Positions 15,940 to 24,776 of a stretch of DNA of 64,000 nucleotides are shown one piece after another. The position numbers and the translations under genes are program-made. Location of the stretch: assembly GCF_000813325.1 (NCBI RefSeq), contig NZ_BBQE01000006.1. One strand, 5' to 3'. Source of the stretch: Sulfurospirillum cavolei. GTDB taxonomy: Bacteria > Campylobacterota > Campylobacteria > Campylobacterales > Sulfurospirillaceae. Every line of letters starts with the position of its first letter. Positions within the stretch are counted from its first letter, which is position 1. The notes beneath the pieces are model-generated. The model searched no databases. It had not been told where the DNA came from and worked only from the letters and a program-made list of their open reading frames with translations.

Positions 15940-17244
15940 TTACGGATTGATTTGAGGGGACGGCATATCGATGAAATAGCCTTGCGAATAGTCGATGCCC
16001 AGCTGTTTGACGGTGGAGAGAACCGTGCTAGAGTGCACAAACTCCGCGACCGTTTTGATGCCCATTTTTTTGGAGAATGCGACGATGGTTTCAACGACGA
16101 TTTGGGCATTTTTGTCTTTGTCGATGTCTTTGATGAGGCTTCCGTCGATCTTGATAAAATCGGGATTGAGTTTGATGATGTACGAAAAGTTGGAAAAGCC
16201 GCTTCCAAAATCATCGATAGCGACTTTAGCACCGTAGCGTTTGATTTCGTTGAAAAAATGGACGACTTTATTATAATCGTTCACTCTTTCCGATTCTAAA
16301 AGCTCGAAGGTCAAACGCTCTCCCATATGAGAATCGTGAAGTTTTTGGATAATAAAATCGTAAATGTCTTGATTGACGATGTCTTCAAAAGAAAGGTTAA
16401 TGCTAAAGTCATAACTATTGTGCTCGAAAATCTCAAAGGTTTTTTCGATGATCGTCGTCGTAATTTTGTCGTAAACTTTGATCATTTTGGCAACGGGGAT
16501 GAAGTTGTGCGGCGTGTGAATAATGCCCTCTTCGTCGATCATACGCGAAAGCGACTCGAACTTGACCACGACGCCCGTTTCGTTATCGATAATCGGCTGA
16601 AAATAAGGAACGATACCCGAGCAATCAACGATGGCTTTGCGCACTTTGGTCGCGTATTTGAGGTTATTTTCGTACTCTTGCGCAAACGGCATCGAGTCTT
16701 CGAAAATCCAGTATTTGAGTTGTTTTTTTTTGGCAAACTTTTGTGCCATGCTGACTTTGGAAAAAATATCGTCGTTGCTCTCGCTTGCACTGGAAGATAA
16801 AGTCGAATCGACGTAAATTTCCGTTTGTGCGTATGCATACTTGATGTGCGTCAGTTTTTTGCACAATTGGCTAACGTAGGCTTTAAGCGTGTAAAAATTC
16901 ATTTTTTCCGGAAGCAAGATCGCAAATTCGTCTCCGGCGATACGGTAAACGCGCGTATCGCCAAGCTCGCTTTTCAGCGTTTTCGCAAACGACTCTAAAA
17001 TAAAATCGCCCACGACAAAACCGTAAAAATCGTTTAAAAGTTTGAAATTATCGATATTTGCGATGATTAACGTAAAGCGCGTCGCCTCTTCAAGATCGTG
17101 TCGCAATTGGTACAAATTGGGAAGGCGCGTCAAAGGGTCGATGTAAAATTGTTCGATAAGGCTCTGCTGCACAACGTGAAGCTCGCGACTGAGAAGTTTG
17201 ACTTTGTCTTGCAACACCGTTGCGCTCGATACGTCCCTATTCAT
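15940..17244 (-). CDS. GGDEF-EAL domain protein
   Basis: 434 aa, cytosolic. A GGDEF domain (residues ~40-190) has AGDEF in RIAGDEFAIL, a change at the first position only. The EAL domain (~205-430) has ESL in KFESLSRM in place of EAL, while FELLESERVND, AIDDFGSGFSN, IKIDGSLI and TVAEFV are close to the catalytic pattern. Metal ligands appear mostly present, so c-di-GMP phosphodiesterase activity is possible and cyclase activity uncertain. I chose ATG 17244 (AAGG 7 nt upstream) over the GTG one codon earlier. It ends 19 nt from the convergent zinc-ribbon gene. Confidence 0.85.
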   Translation of the reverse strand: MNRDVSSATVLQDKVKLLSRELHVVQQSLIEQFYIDPLTRLPNLYQLRHDLEEATRFTLIIANIDNFKLLNDFYGFVVGDFILESFAKTLKSELGDTRVYRIAGDEFAILLPEKMNFYTLKAYVSQLCKKLTHIKYAYAQTEIYVDSTLSSSASESNDDIFSKVSMAQKFAKKKQLKYWIFEDSMPFAQEYENNLKYATKVRKAIVDCSGIVPYFQPIIDNETGVVVKFESLSRMIDEEGIIHTPHNFIPVAKMIKVYDKITTTIIEKTFEIFEHNSYDFSINLSFEDIVNQDIYDFIIQKLHDSHMGERLTFELLESERVNDYNKVVHFFNEIKRYGAKVAIDDFGSGFSNFSYIIKLNPDFIKIDGSLIKDIDKDKNAQIVVETIVAFSKKMGIKTVAEFVHSSTVLSTVKQLGIDYSQGYFIDMPSPQINP

Positions 17245-17352
17245 CACATGACCTTATGGCATTTTTTGAGATTCGCTTATAATTGTACCGAAAAATAAAG
17301 ACGCTTTGACTACTTAATCGTATACTCATCGCATTTTTGAGAAAGGTTTTGC

Positions 17353-17358
17353 TAGAAT
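17353..17358 (+). promoter_or_regulatory. Candidate extended -10 box
   Basis: TTTTGCTAGAAT contains an extended -10 (TGn-like TTGC then TAGAAT), 24 bases before the start of the exported 117-aa protein. No -35 is apparent. Confidence 0.4.
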
Positions 17359-17382
17359 AATTTAAAAATAAAAGGAGAAATG

Positions 17383-17736
17383 ATGACGACAAGAAAAATT
17401 TTTGCCCTCATAACAACGCTTTTTTTATCAATCAGCGTTCATGCCGCAAACAAGAAAGAAATTGAGATACCTCGAACGGTTCAAAAAGATATTTACAAAT
17501 ACTACGTCCTTGAAGAAAACAAAAAAGCAACCATCTTTCAAGTAACGTACAAACGTGTAGGAACAAACGCCTTCGATTTCGGGAAAGTAGAGATTAACTG
17601 CCCCTCTAAAGTCATTCGACTTCTCGGGAAAAGCGTTAAATCCGTTCAGGATATTAGCACTTCGACTCCGGGACAATGGGTAAAACCTGCCGTTAGTACA
17701 ATCGAATCGGATATGATTGCATACGTTTGTCGCTAA
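17383..17736 (+). CDS. Hypothetical exported protein
   Basis: 117 aa with a Sec signal peptide (TRKIFALITTLFLSISVHA-ANK). The mature part has two cysteines (EINCPS and the penultimate residue of YVCR) that could form a disulphide, and resembles small periplasmic proteins without catalytic motifs. Two ATG codons are adjacent; the second is 5 nt from AGGAG. The 3' end overlaps the convergent 120-aa gene by 4 nt. Function unknown. Confidence 0.7.
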   Translation: MTTRKIFALITTLFLSISVHAANKKEIEIPRTVQKDIYKYYVLEENKKATIFQVTYKRVGTNAFDFGKVEINCPSKVIRLLGKSVKSVQDISTSTPGQWVKPAVSTIESDMIAYVCR

Positions 17737-18095
17737 GAAAGAAGTTCTCGTAAAAGCGGCTGCATCTCGCTATAATCGTCTCTTTGGCTAAACGCTTGAA
17801 GAAGTTGCATTTTTGCGGCATACACTTGCGTATCAAAGTAGGTCGTCGAAGTACCGAAATCCAAACTCTCCGCACCCAAAAGACCGAGCGTTTCAAAAGC
17901 ACTTGAAGAGGTAAGCAGTCCGAGCGTATCTTGCGTAATCATTTTTGTAAGCCAAGAGTTATCGCCCTCACTCGCACCCGTCGAATCGTAGTGCAATAAA
18001 AAGTCTTCAAAGCTCGCATCTTCGCCTTTGACGGAAGTGTAAAGCGCGTAACTCGCACCCGCGTACGGGTCAATCTCAAAAAGTCGGCTGTCCAT
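17733..18095 (-). CDS. Hypothetical protein
   Basis: 120 aa, acidic, not recognised. No signal peptide; Ser/Thr-rich centre (ITQDTLGLLTSSSAFETLGLLG) with two LGLL repeats, then a helical end. AAGGAGCACATC precedes ATG 18095. It follows phoX on the same strand after a terminator, so it probably has its own promoter in the 50-bp gap. Confidence 0.65.
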   Translation of the reverse strand: MDSRLFEIDPYAGASYALYTSVKGEDASFEDFLLHYDSTGASEGDNSWLTKMITQDTLGLLTSSSAFETLGLLGAESLDFGTSTTYFDTQVYAAKMQLLQAFSQRDDYSEMQPLLRELLS

Positions 18096-18146
18096 GATGT
18101 GCTCCTTATTCTTCGGTAGAAGCAAGCAAAAAACATACCTTTTCGA

Positions 18147-18171
18147 AACTCGGGGAGGCTCTCCCCGAAGC
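18147..18171 (-). terminator. Terminator after phoX
   Basis: TCGGGGAG and CTCCCCGA form an 8-bp stem around a 3-nt loop, with flanking GAAGCT on one side and GTTTCG on the other. It lies about 10 bases beyond the phoX stop. Confidence 0.7.
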
Positions 18172-18178
18172 TTCGATC

Positions 18179-19999
18179 TTACTCAAATGCGGGAAACGGT
18201 CCTACGACGCCGACCCACGACTCAATGTCTTGCGGCGAGCTTTTTTTGTCTTTATCGCTCTCGCCGTAAGGATGTTGCACGACCGCGGTCAAATAAGCGT
18301 TACCGCCGATGTTAGGGTACCAAAACGGAGAGGTCGTTTCAGAACCGTAAGGGGTCGTGAAAATACGCGTTAACTTCTTCGTCTCAACGTTATACGCCCA
18401 CATGTAATCGATTTGGCGTAATCCCGTATCTTCTCCGATAATAAGAAGGTTGGAGTTTTTGATAAACGTTAGATTGTCCGGCTCGGCAATCGCATCGACG
18501 GAGCATTTGTTGCCCTCGTAATCGCTCCCTTTAGGATACGTCTTCATTTCGCCCATTACTTCGCCGACGAACGTTGTCGCGACCATCGCACTCGCAAGCG
18601 ACGCACCGTTTGCGTCTTTTTGTCCGGAGACGATATCTAAACGGTAAACCCCGCCGCAGTCGTTACGCGGAAGTTTGATGTGATTTCCGCCGCCTTGGTC
18701 GTACTTATCGCTCGCTTCACCGCTTTTTTTGTAGTCTTCCATTCCGTAAAGCACACGGCTAATCGCGATATAGAGCTGATTAGTTTTTGGATTGAACGTA
18801 ATGCCCTCTTTTTTATTGAACTCCGTCGTCGCACCGAGGTATGCCGCATAACGTCGCGCTTCGAGGCGTGAAGCGGCTATCTCCATACCCTCTTTGAGTT
18901 TCAAACATTCAAAACCCCATGAAGTATTGACGGAACGAAAATCCGCCGGACATTTGCCGTTCATGTCTTTGGCGACTTCAAACATGGCGTCGATGGAGAG
19001 CTTTTTATCGACGTAACTTCTGATTTGAGCGTCGCTTGCATGTCCGAGATTGATCCACGTGAGGTTAAAAGCACCTCCGTTACGATCGCTTTTTTGTTCC
19101 AACTTTGCCGAATAAAGTGTTCCGGCACTAAGATCTTTGGGTTGATCGGCAATAAACATAAACAGTGCGCCGTTCACGCCGTCATCGGTCAAATAGACGG
19201 TTTTTTCATCGGGCATGACGTAGCCTAGCTCATGCGCAAAGCGTCCCATCGCATAGTGCTTGACGTATTTTGTGTCGCCTTTGTCGCTGGTGATGGTCAC
19301 TTCGGGCATCCAACCCCAATAGTAAGGATTGAGTGCTTTTTCGCCTTCTTTAAAGTAGAGCGTGAAGTTAAAGTAGTATTCGTCTTTGGCTAAAGCTCTC
19401 GCGTTAGGTTCATACTCTTCGCTACCGAGATGGCTTCCCCACGGCGTTTTCATACCCGCACAGTGAACCCAACCGCCGTAATAATCCGCTTGGGAAATCG
19501 GGCTGGTCGCAACGGCTTTTAAGCCGCCATCAGCCGTTTTTTCGAGTCGGGAAATGTACATTGCACCCGGTCCGCATTCAAATTGGGTAATCGCATACAA
19601 TTGCCCGTTTCGTTCATGTAACGTCGTATGATCGGGACCGGAGCCGTCTTTACTCGTTTTACAGACGAAAGGACTTCCGTCTTTGTGATTGATCGGCACG
19701 CCCGCTTCATTTTTGATTTGGCCGAAAATCTCGGTCGTTTTGCCGTCTAAACTCGGTAAAACTTGACCCGTACGAGCGATCGTATGCCAACCGATTTTAT
19801 AACTTTTGCCGTTAATCGTCACCTCTTCAGAGGTTAGGATTTGCCTTTTTTGCGCATCGCTAATCGGTGCGTCGACGGATTTGAACGCAACATCGTTCAA
19901 GGATTGCGACGAGACAGAGGGTTGAGTCGTGCTACAGGCCGTGAAAATCAAGCCGAGCAACGCCGCACCGGTAACGCTTTTTAAAACGGTGTAAGCCAT
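18179..19999 (-). CDS. phoX: PhoX-family alkaline phosphatase lipoprotein (DUF839)
   Basis: 606 aa. PhoX enzymes hydrolyse phosphate monoesters outside the cytoplasm using Ca/Fe. A lipoprotein signal ends in LIFTAC (Cys at about residue 22); no Tat twin-arginine is visible although many PhoX proteins use Tat. Family landmarks: DHTTLHERNGQLYAITQFEC, CAGMKTPWGSHLGSEEYEPNA, YAMGRFAHELGYVMPDEKTVYLTDDG, PDNLTFIKNSNLLIIGEDTG. The key GxxTPWGxxLxxEE core is complete. Expected to be induced by phosphate limitation, though no Pho box was identified here. Confidence 0.88.
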   Translation of the reverse strand: MAYTVLKSVTGAALLGLIFTACSTTQPSVSSQSLNDVAFKSVDAPISDAQKRQILTSEEVTINGKSYKIGWHTIARTGQVLPSLDGKTTEIFGQIKNEAGVPINHKDGSPFVCKTSKDGSGPDHTTLHERNGQLYAITQFECGPGAMYISRLEKTADGGLKAVATSPISQADYYGGWVHCAGMKTPWGSHLGSEEYEPNARALAKDEYYFNFTLYFKEGEKALNPYYWGWMPEVTITSDKGDTKYVKHYAMGRFAHELGYVMPDEKTVYLTDDGVNGALFMFIADQPKDLSAGTLYSAKLEQKSDRNGGAFNLTWINLGHASDAQIRSYVDKKLSIDAMFEVAKDMNGKCPADFRSVNTSWGFECLKLKEGMEIAASRLEARRYAAYLGATTEFNKKEGITFNPKTNQLYIAISRVLYGMEDYKKSGEASDKYDQGGGNHIKLPRNDCGGVYRLDIVSGQKDANGASLASAMVATTFVGEVMGEMKTYPKGSDYEGNKCSVDAIAEPDNLTFIKNSNLLIIGEDTGLRQIDYMWAYNVETKKLTRIFTTPYGSETTSPFWYPNIGGNAYLTAVVQHPYGESDKDKKSSPQDIESWVGVVGPFPAFE

Positions 20000-20159
20000 A
20001 GTTTTTTCCTTTCAATCGTAATAAAGTCTACTGCGTAATCTTAAAATCAATTCATTACGGCTCTATTACAAACGTGTGACATTTTACAGTCTCAAAGACG
20101 TAATCAAATCGAAACCCTTGCACTTTATAATGAAGCCATCCCAACACAAGAGCGACACG

Positions 20160-21908
20160 ATGCTAAAACCATCTCTTTTTTTAAGCACTTTTTGCGCACT
20201 TCTACTGACTGCCGACGAGGTCGATCTAAAAAACACGCACCTTGTCAACGAAACGGCGTATATTACGAGTCAGTGTTACACTAAAACCGAGGACGAACAC
20301 ACTAAAAACATTCTGCACAACCCCTGTTTTAGCTGCCATATTAAAAATAAAATTCCCAATTACACGCTTTACGACGACGATTTGCAACTGGCTTACGACT
20401 TTCCTTCTTCCGCACTGAAAAACCCGTGGACCAATCTCTTTTTAGACCGAAGCGAAGCGGTGCATAACATCACCGATGAAGAAATCTTGCGCTACGTCAG
20501 GGAAGACAACTACCGAAGAAACGGTCAAATCATTTTGAAAGAAAAGCTCACGCATCTCCCTTCGGCTTGGGACGCCGACGATAACGGCGTTTGGGACGGG
20601 TATATTCCCGATTGTTATTTTACGTTCGATCACGAAGGTTTTGATAAAGACCCAAGCGGTGCGTACACGGGTTGGAGGGCTTTTGCTTATTACCCTTTTT
20701 TAGGAACGTTTTGGCCGACAAACGGTAGTACCGATGACGTGATGATTCGCCTCGATTCGCCTTTTCGGCAAGACGAAAACGGAAGGTTTAATAAAGAAGT
20801 TTACACGCTCAATCTTTTGATCGTCGAAGCGTTAATCAAACAAAAAAGCCTTGCGATCGACCCCGTAGACGAAAGACGTTACGGCGTCGATTTGAACCAA
20901 AACGGCATTCTCGATACCGCACGTGAAATCGTCTTTCGCTGGGAACAACCGACGTACGACGCTACCGCGATGAAACTTTCCAACTTTAGCATGAGTTACG
21001 TCGGAAAAGCCAAAGCCCTATTGGAGTCCAACGACTACCTCATCGCGCCGGGGCTTTACCCGAAAAACACGGAATTTCTCCACTCCGTTCGCTATATCGA
21101 CGTCAATCCCAAAGGCGAAATCGTCTTAGCTCCCCGCATGAAAGAGCTTCGCTACGCTAAAAAACTCTTTTGGTATCCTTATTTTCAGCTCTCAAACGCC
21201 GGAATGGAAGAGGTTAAAGAGAAAGAAAGCTCCCCCGATAACGTCGACAAATACGTCGGGAACATCGAAACGGGTTTGAACAATAAACTCGGTTGGTACT
21301 ATCAAGGTTTTATCGAAGATGCTCGAGGCGAACTACGCCCGCAAAGTTATGAAGAGACGCTTTTTTGCATGGGATGCCATAGCAATATCGGAGCGATTGC
21401 CGATAGTACCTTTGTGTTTCAACGAAAATTCGAAAAAGGAACGTATCAAAACGGGTGGTACCATTGGAGTCAAAAAGGGTTTAAAAATATTCGCGATCGA
21501 ATGCTACCTAACGGCGAAAGCGAGTACGTCCGCTACCTCAAAAACAACAACGCCGGCGACGAATTTAGAGACAATCGTGAGATTATGGAGAAGTTTTTCG
21601 TTCAAGGATGGGAAAAAGACGAAGCGAACGTTCAAAAAGAGTTGCTTGCCAAGCTCGAAAACCAAGACGTGCGCCTAGACGCATTTTGGAAGCTCAAAAA
21701 AGAGGCGATCAAACGCCTGCAAAACGATATATCGTACCTACTTTTACCCTCTCTCCCTCGTGCGCTAACGCTCGATAAAGCTTACAAAATCATTGTCGAA
21801 GAGCAAAGTTTTCGCTACGGTCGAGACGCACATGTCACACCCGTAACCAACGTGCATCGGGAAGTAAAATCCAAACAAATGACGCACCTTGAAAAAATAG
21901 AACACTAA
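20160..21908 (+). CDS. Large diheme c-type cytochrome-like protein
   Basis: 582 aa exported protein (signal MLKPSLFLSTFCALLLTA-DEV). Two heme c sites are visible: CFSCH at residues 56-60 and CMGCH at 403-407. Between them are two calcium-loop-like strings, DADDNGVWDGY and DLNQNGILDTA. The rest is rich in aromatic residues and has no family I can name; single-heme-site regions far apart suggest a two-domain redox protein in the periplasm. Start chosen for the signal peptide; upstream ATGs at 20076 and 20130 give no signal peptide. Divergent from phoX. Confidence 0.7.
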   Translation: MLKPSLFLSTFCALLLTADEVDLKNTHLVNETAYITSQCYTKTEDEHTKNILHNPCFSCHIKNKIPNYTLYDDDLQLAYDFPSSALKNPWTNLFLDRSEAVHNITDEEILRYVREDNYRRNGQIILKEKLTHLPSAWDADDNGVWDGYIPDCYFTFDHEGFDKDPSGAYTGWRAFAYYPFLGTFWPTNGSTDDVMIRLDSPFRQDENGRFNKEVYTLNLLIVEALIKQKSLAIDPVDERRYGVDLNQNGILDTAREIVFRWEQPTYDATAMKLSNFSMSYVGKAKALLESNDYLIAPGLYPKNTEFLHSVRYIDVNPKGEIVLAPRMKELRYAKKLFWYPYFQLSNAGMEEVKEKESSPDNVDKYVGNIETGLNNKLGWYYQGFIEDARGELRPQSYEETLFCMGCHSNIGAIADSTFVFQRKFEKGTYQNGWYHWSQKGFKNIRDRMLPNGESEYVRYLKNNNAGDEFRDNREIMEKFFVQGWEKDEANVQKELLAKLENQDVRLDAFWKLKKEAIKRLQNDISYLLLPSLPRALTLDKAYKIIVEEQSFRYGRDAHVTPVTNVHREVKSKQMTHLEKIEH

Positions 21909-21961
21909 AGGTTATTTTTGATTAAACGTCAAATAAAATCTTTTCATTGATAAAAATCGGT

Positions 21962-21967
21962 TATAAT
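21962..21967 (+). promoter_or_regulatory. Candidate -10 box for the PfpI gene
   Basis: TATAAT in CGGTTATAATCTAA, 29 bases before the ATG at 21997, with AAAGGAG between them. No recognisable -35. Confidence 0.45.
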
Positions 21968-21996
21968 CTAAACACCACCACTTTAAAGGAGACATC

Positions 21997-22575
21997 ATGG
22001 CAAAGAAGATTTTGTTTATCGTCGGAGATTTCGTAGAGGACTACGAGATTATGGTGCCTTTCCAAGCGCTTGCGGCCGTAGGTCATCACGTTACCGCCGT
22101 TTGCCCTAACAAAAAAGCGGGCGAATTCGTACGTACCGCCGTGCATGATTTTGAGGGAGACCAAACCTACAGCGAAAAACCCGGTCACAACTTTACGCTC
22201 AACGGTACGTTTGATGCGATCCATGCCGCCGATTTTGACGCTTTGGTCATTCCCGGAGGCAGAGCACCCGAATACTTAAGGCTCGATCCAAAAGTCTTAG
22301 AGTGTGTACGTCACTTCGCAACCGCCCATAAACCCATCGCCGCGATCTGCCACGGTGCGCAACTCTTAGCCGCCGCCGACGTTTTGGGCGGAAAAAGTTG
22401 CTCGGCGTATCCCGCATGCGCTCCCGAAGTCACCAAAGCGGGCGGAACATACGCGTCTATCGAAGTAACCGAAGCCGCGGTTGATGGCAATCTCGTCACA
22501 GCACCCGCGTGGCCCGCCCATCCGCAATGGATCGCCAAATTTTTAGAGGTTTTAGGTACGAAAATTACTTTATAA
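21997..22575 (+). CDS. DJ-1/PfpI family protein
   Basis: 192 aa. The nucleophile elbow AICHGAQLL (Cys near residue 117) and the acidic residue in the N-terminal GDFVEDYE fit the PfpI/YhbO type, which act as glyoxalases/deglycases or stress proteases. AWPAHPQW near the end is a conserved PfpI signature. Preceded by a clear AAAGGAGAC and a -10 box; followed by a 14-bp hairpin. A second DJ-1 protein lies downstream. Confidence 0.87.
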   Translation: MAKKILFIVGDFVEDYEIMVPFQALAAVGHHVTAVCPNKKAGEFVRTAVHDFEGDQTYSEKPGHNFTLNGTFDAIHAADFDALVIPGGRAPEYLRLDPKVLECVRHFATAHKPIAAICHGAQLLAAADVLGGKSCSAYPACAPEVTKAGGTYASIEVTEAAVDGNLVTAPAWPAHPQWIAKFLEVLGTKITL

Positions 22576-22583
22576 TCTTTACA

Positions 22584-22617
22584 TGTAAGAAAAGAGAAGA
22601 GCGTCTCTTTTCTTACA
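22584..22617 (+). terminator. Hairpin after PfpI gene, containing an ACATGTAAG copy
   Basis: TGTAAGAAAAGAGA and TCTCTTTTCTTACA give a perfect 14-bp stem around AGAGCG. One arm starts within an exact ACATGTAAG (22581-22589). No T-run follows, so termination is presumed from position and strength. Confidence 0.6.
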
Positions 22618-22666
22618 CAATGATGTTAAAATGTCTTGAAAGTAACGATAAAAGGAGAAAACCGGT

Positions 22667-23269
22667 ATGTTACGTATAGGTATTTATATCTTCGATCAGG
22701 TTGAAGTGCTCGATTTTGCCGGACCGTTTGAGGTTTTTACGACGGCGACGCGCGTGTTTTTAAAGCATGAAAAAGGTACAAACGCTCCTTTTGAAGTCGT
22801 CACGATCGCACGTACGAAAGCGGCGATTCGCGCACGCGCGGGATTGGTTATTGCTCCCGATTTTACGATCGATAACCATCCGAAACTCGATGCGCTCTTG
22901 ATTCCCGGCGGTGTCGTGGACGAAGAACTCAAAAGCCAAGCGTTGTGCGAGTGGATTCAAACCGTCGTACCGACGACGAAACTCAGTGCTTCCATTTGCA
23001 CGGGTGCTTTTTTATTGGCACGAGCGGGATTGCTTGAAGGGAAAAAAGCGACCACGCATTGGGAAGACATCGACGATTTAAAAGCGATGTTCCCCAACAC
23101 GAACGTCGTCGAAAATGTCCGATGGGTCGATGAAGGGCATATCGTCACGTCTGCGGGTATCTCGGCGGGCATCGATATGAGCTTGCATTTGGTGCGTCGC
23201 CTTGTCGATAACGATTTAGCCGAAAAAACGGCACGCCAGTTGGAATTCGACTGGACGCAAAACGGATAA
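22667..23269 (+). CDS. DJ-1/PfpI family protein, isonitrile hydratase / GlxA-like type
   Basis: 200 aa. Opens IGIYIFDQVEVLDFAGPFEVF with the acidic residue used by this subgroup; the nucleophile is in SASICTGAFLLARAGLL, followed by ATTHWEDIDDL and TSAGISAGIDMSLHLV, typical of isocyanide hydratase (InhA) and of the amidase domain of GlxA regulators without the AraC part. Substrate is unproven. AAAGGAGAAAACC precedes the ATG. Confidence 0.83.
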   Translation: MLRIGIYIFDQVEVLDFAGPFEVFTTATRVFLKHEKGTNAPFEVVTIARTKAAIRARAGLVIAPDFTIDNHPKLDALLIPGGVVDEELKSQALCEWIQTVVPTTKLSASICTGAFLLARAGLLEGKKATTHWEDIDDLKAMFPNTNVVENVRWVDEGHIVTSAGISAGIDMSLHLVRRLVDNDLAEKTARQLEFDWTQNG

Positions 23270-23293
23270 TCGCACTAAAAGCACACCATTTAT

Positions 23294-23307
23294 GGTATGA
23301 TTATACC
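23294..23307 (+). promoter_or_regulatory. GGTATnATTATACC dyad upstream of the Fic gene
   Basis: A dyad GGTAT-GATT-ATACC located 30 bases before the Fic ATG overlaps a plausible -10 region. It could be an operator of the original Fic operon. Inference only. Confidence 0.35.
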
Positions 23308-23336
23308 TTCTAATCAAACCACTTTGGAATACACCC

Positions 23337-24083
23337 ATGAAACGATGGATCTGGCAATATGAAAACTATCCACATTTTACCTATCAATTTGAAACGTTAG
23401 AACATCTACTGCAAAAGATAGCTATGGAGCAAGGTTATCTACTAGCACTTTCACAAACTTTAAATCGAGATACCATTTTACAAAGACAATGTGATGCCTT
23501 GCTAAATGAAACACTGAGCACTGCTGCCATTGAAGGAGAAATTTTAAATAGGGATAGCGTTAAAGCATCTATTGCTAAGAAATTTGGATTGAGAGATATT
23601 GATGATAAGAAGATTGTTGATTCAACGGATAATTTAGTTTCAATCCTCATTGATGCCAATACTAACTATGATAAAGCCTTAACACTAGAGAGACTCTTTG
23701 GATGGCACAATGCACTGTTTCCTAAAGGGTACAGTGGTTTACGCAAAATCAACACAGCGACCTTCAGGGGTGATGAGACGATGCAAATTGTAGGTGGAAC
23801 AATTGGCAAAGAAATTGTCTATTATGAAGCACCGCCTCGTGATAGACTAGAACAAGAGATGCGACGTTTTTTAGAGTGGTTTAATAGCGAGAAACCTACA
23901 TTGATTAAAGCGTGTATTGCTCATCTTTGGTTTGTTATTATCCATCCCTTTGACGATGGCAATGGAAGGATTACTCGGGCATGTAAGAAACCAAAATCCT
24001 TTTCAAGCACCTCAACCGTTAAACGGTACGCTCATACATGTAAGCCCAGCTTCGGCTTTGACAAATTCAGTGATGTTGCATGA
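23337..24083 (+). pseudogene. Fic-family adenylyltransferase, truncated after the catalytic motif
   Basis: A DUF4172/Fic protein, normally near 370 aa, broken at about residue 218. The N-terminal part WQYENYPHFTYQF and the inhibitory helix TAAIEGE match class II Fic proteins, and the core HPFDDGNGRITR is intact. Immediately after ITR the frame runs into sequence GCATGTAAG and then unrelated residues (ACKKPKSFSS...), stopping at 24083 inside the convergent DDAH gene. The AT-rich codon use up to ~23985 differs from the flanks and ends where homology ends. The truncation removes the helices that follow the Fic loop, so it is probably inactive. Confidence 0.8.
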
Positions 24084-24776
24084 GTCGACGTTGTAGTCGA
24101 GCGATTTTACAAGGGCGATGCTTTTGGGAAAGGCTTCGTTCATGCAAAGAATGTCGCCCATTTTAAGGACGTTTGCGCCGAAAGGCTCGTCTTTTGGAAC
24201 GGCGATTTGCGTAAAACCTTCAAAGGCATTAGCGTCCACCCACGCGGCGTTGATCAATACGGTTTTGTCATCCAGTGCGGTGCATCCGGTTTTGAGGTGC
24301 AAACATCCCGTGACGTTGACGGAAATGACGCTGTAGCCGTAAGGCTTGATGATGGACTCCAACGCTTGGATGCCTTCCTTATTCGTGCGAGGCGAAAGCC
24401 CTACGAAAATTTTCTTGCCGACTTTAAGCACGTCGCCGCCTTCGATTTTGGCGGGAAGTTCGATGCGTTTAACCGTGCGATACTTCGCAAAAACTCTTGC
24501 CATCGCTTCGCTCTCTTTTCTTCGCGACGCCACGCCCATAGAGGTCAAAACGGCGATCTCGTCAAAGACGATAACGGGGTCTTCCACAAAGACGCTGTCG
24601 GGGCAATCTTGATTTTCGTCCAAAACGACGACGGTTGCGCCGCATCGCTCCAACATCGCGCAATACGCCGCATGTTGGGCGGTCGCTTTTGGCATATCGA
24701 TGGGTTCGCTTTGTAAAAACGTGAGTTCACAGTTTTGCAATTTTGAGGAAGGTAAGTGCGTTATGGCGTAAAACAT
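24012..24776 (-). CDS. Dimethylarginine dimethylaminohydrolase-like amidinohydrolase (DDAH)
   Basis: 254 aa. The pentein pattern is present: DSVFVEDPVIVF near residue 60, IEGGDVLKVGKKIFVGLS, the catalytic His in TGCLHLKTGCT near 157, and the nucleophile Cys in EAGLTCMSVPF close to the C-terminus. DDAH hydrolyses methylarginines or related guanidines to citrulline-type products; arginine-type specificity here is unproven. It starts one base inside the stop of the 303-aa gene (TAATG), so they are coupled. An ACATGTAAG copy (24036-24044) overlaps the codons around the active-site Cys. Confidence 0.87.
   Translation of the reverse strand: MFYAITHLPSSKLQNCELTFLQSEPIDMPKATAQHAAYCAMLERCGATVVVLDENQDCPDSVFVEDPVIVFDEIAVLTSMGVASRRKESEAMARVFAKYRTVKRIELPAKIEGGDVLKVGKKIFVGLSPRTNKEGIQALESIIKPYGYSVISVNVTGCLHLKTGCTALDDKTVLINAAWVDANAFEGFTQIAVPKDEPFGANVLKMGDILCMNEAFPKSIALVKSLDYNVDSCNITEFVKAEAGLTCMSVPFNG

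Noticed and set aside
24012..24083. Full-length Fic protein reaching 24083
   Set aside because: Residues after ITR do not resemble Fic, overlap the DDAH gene and the composition changes.
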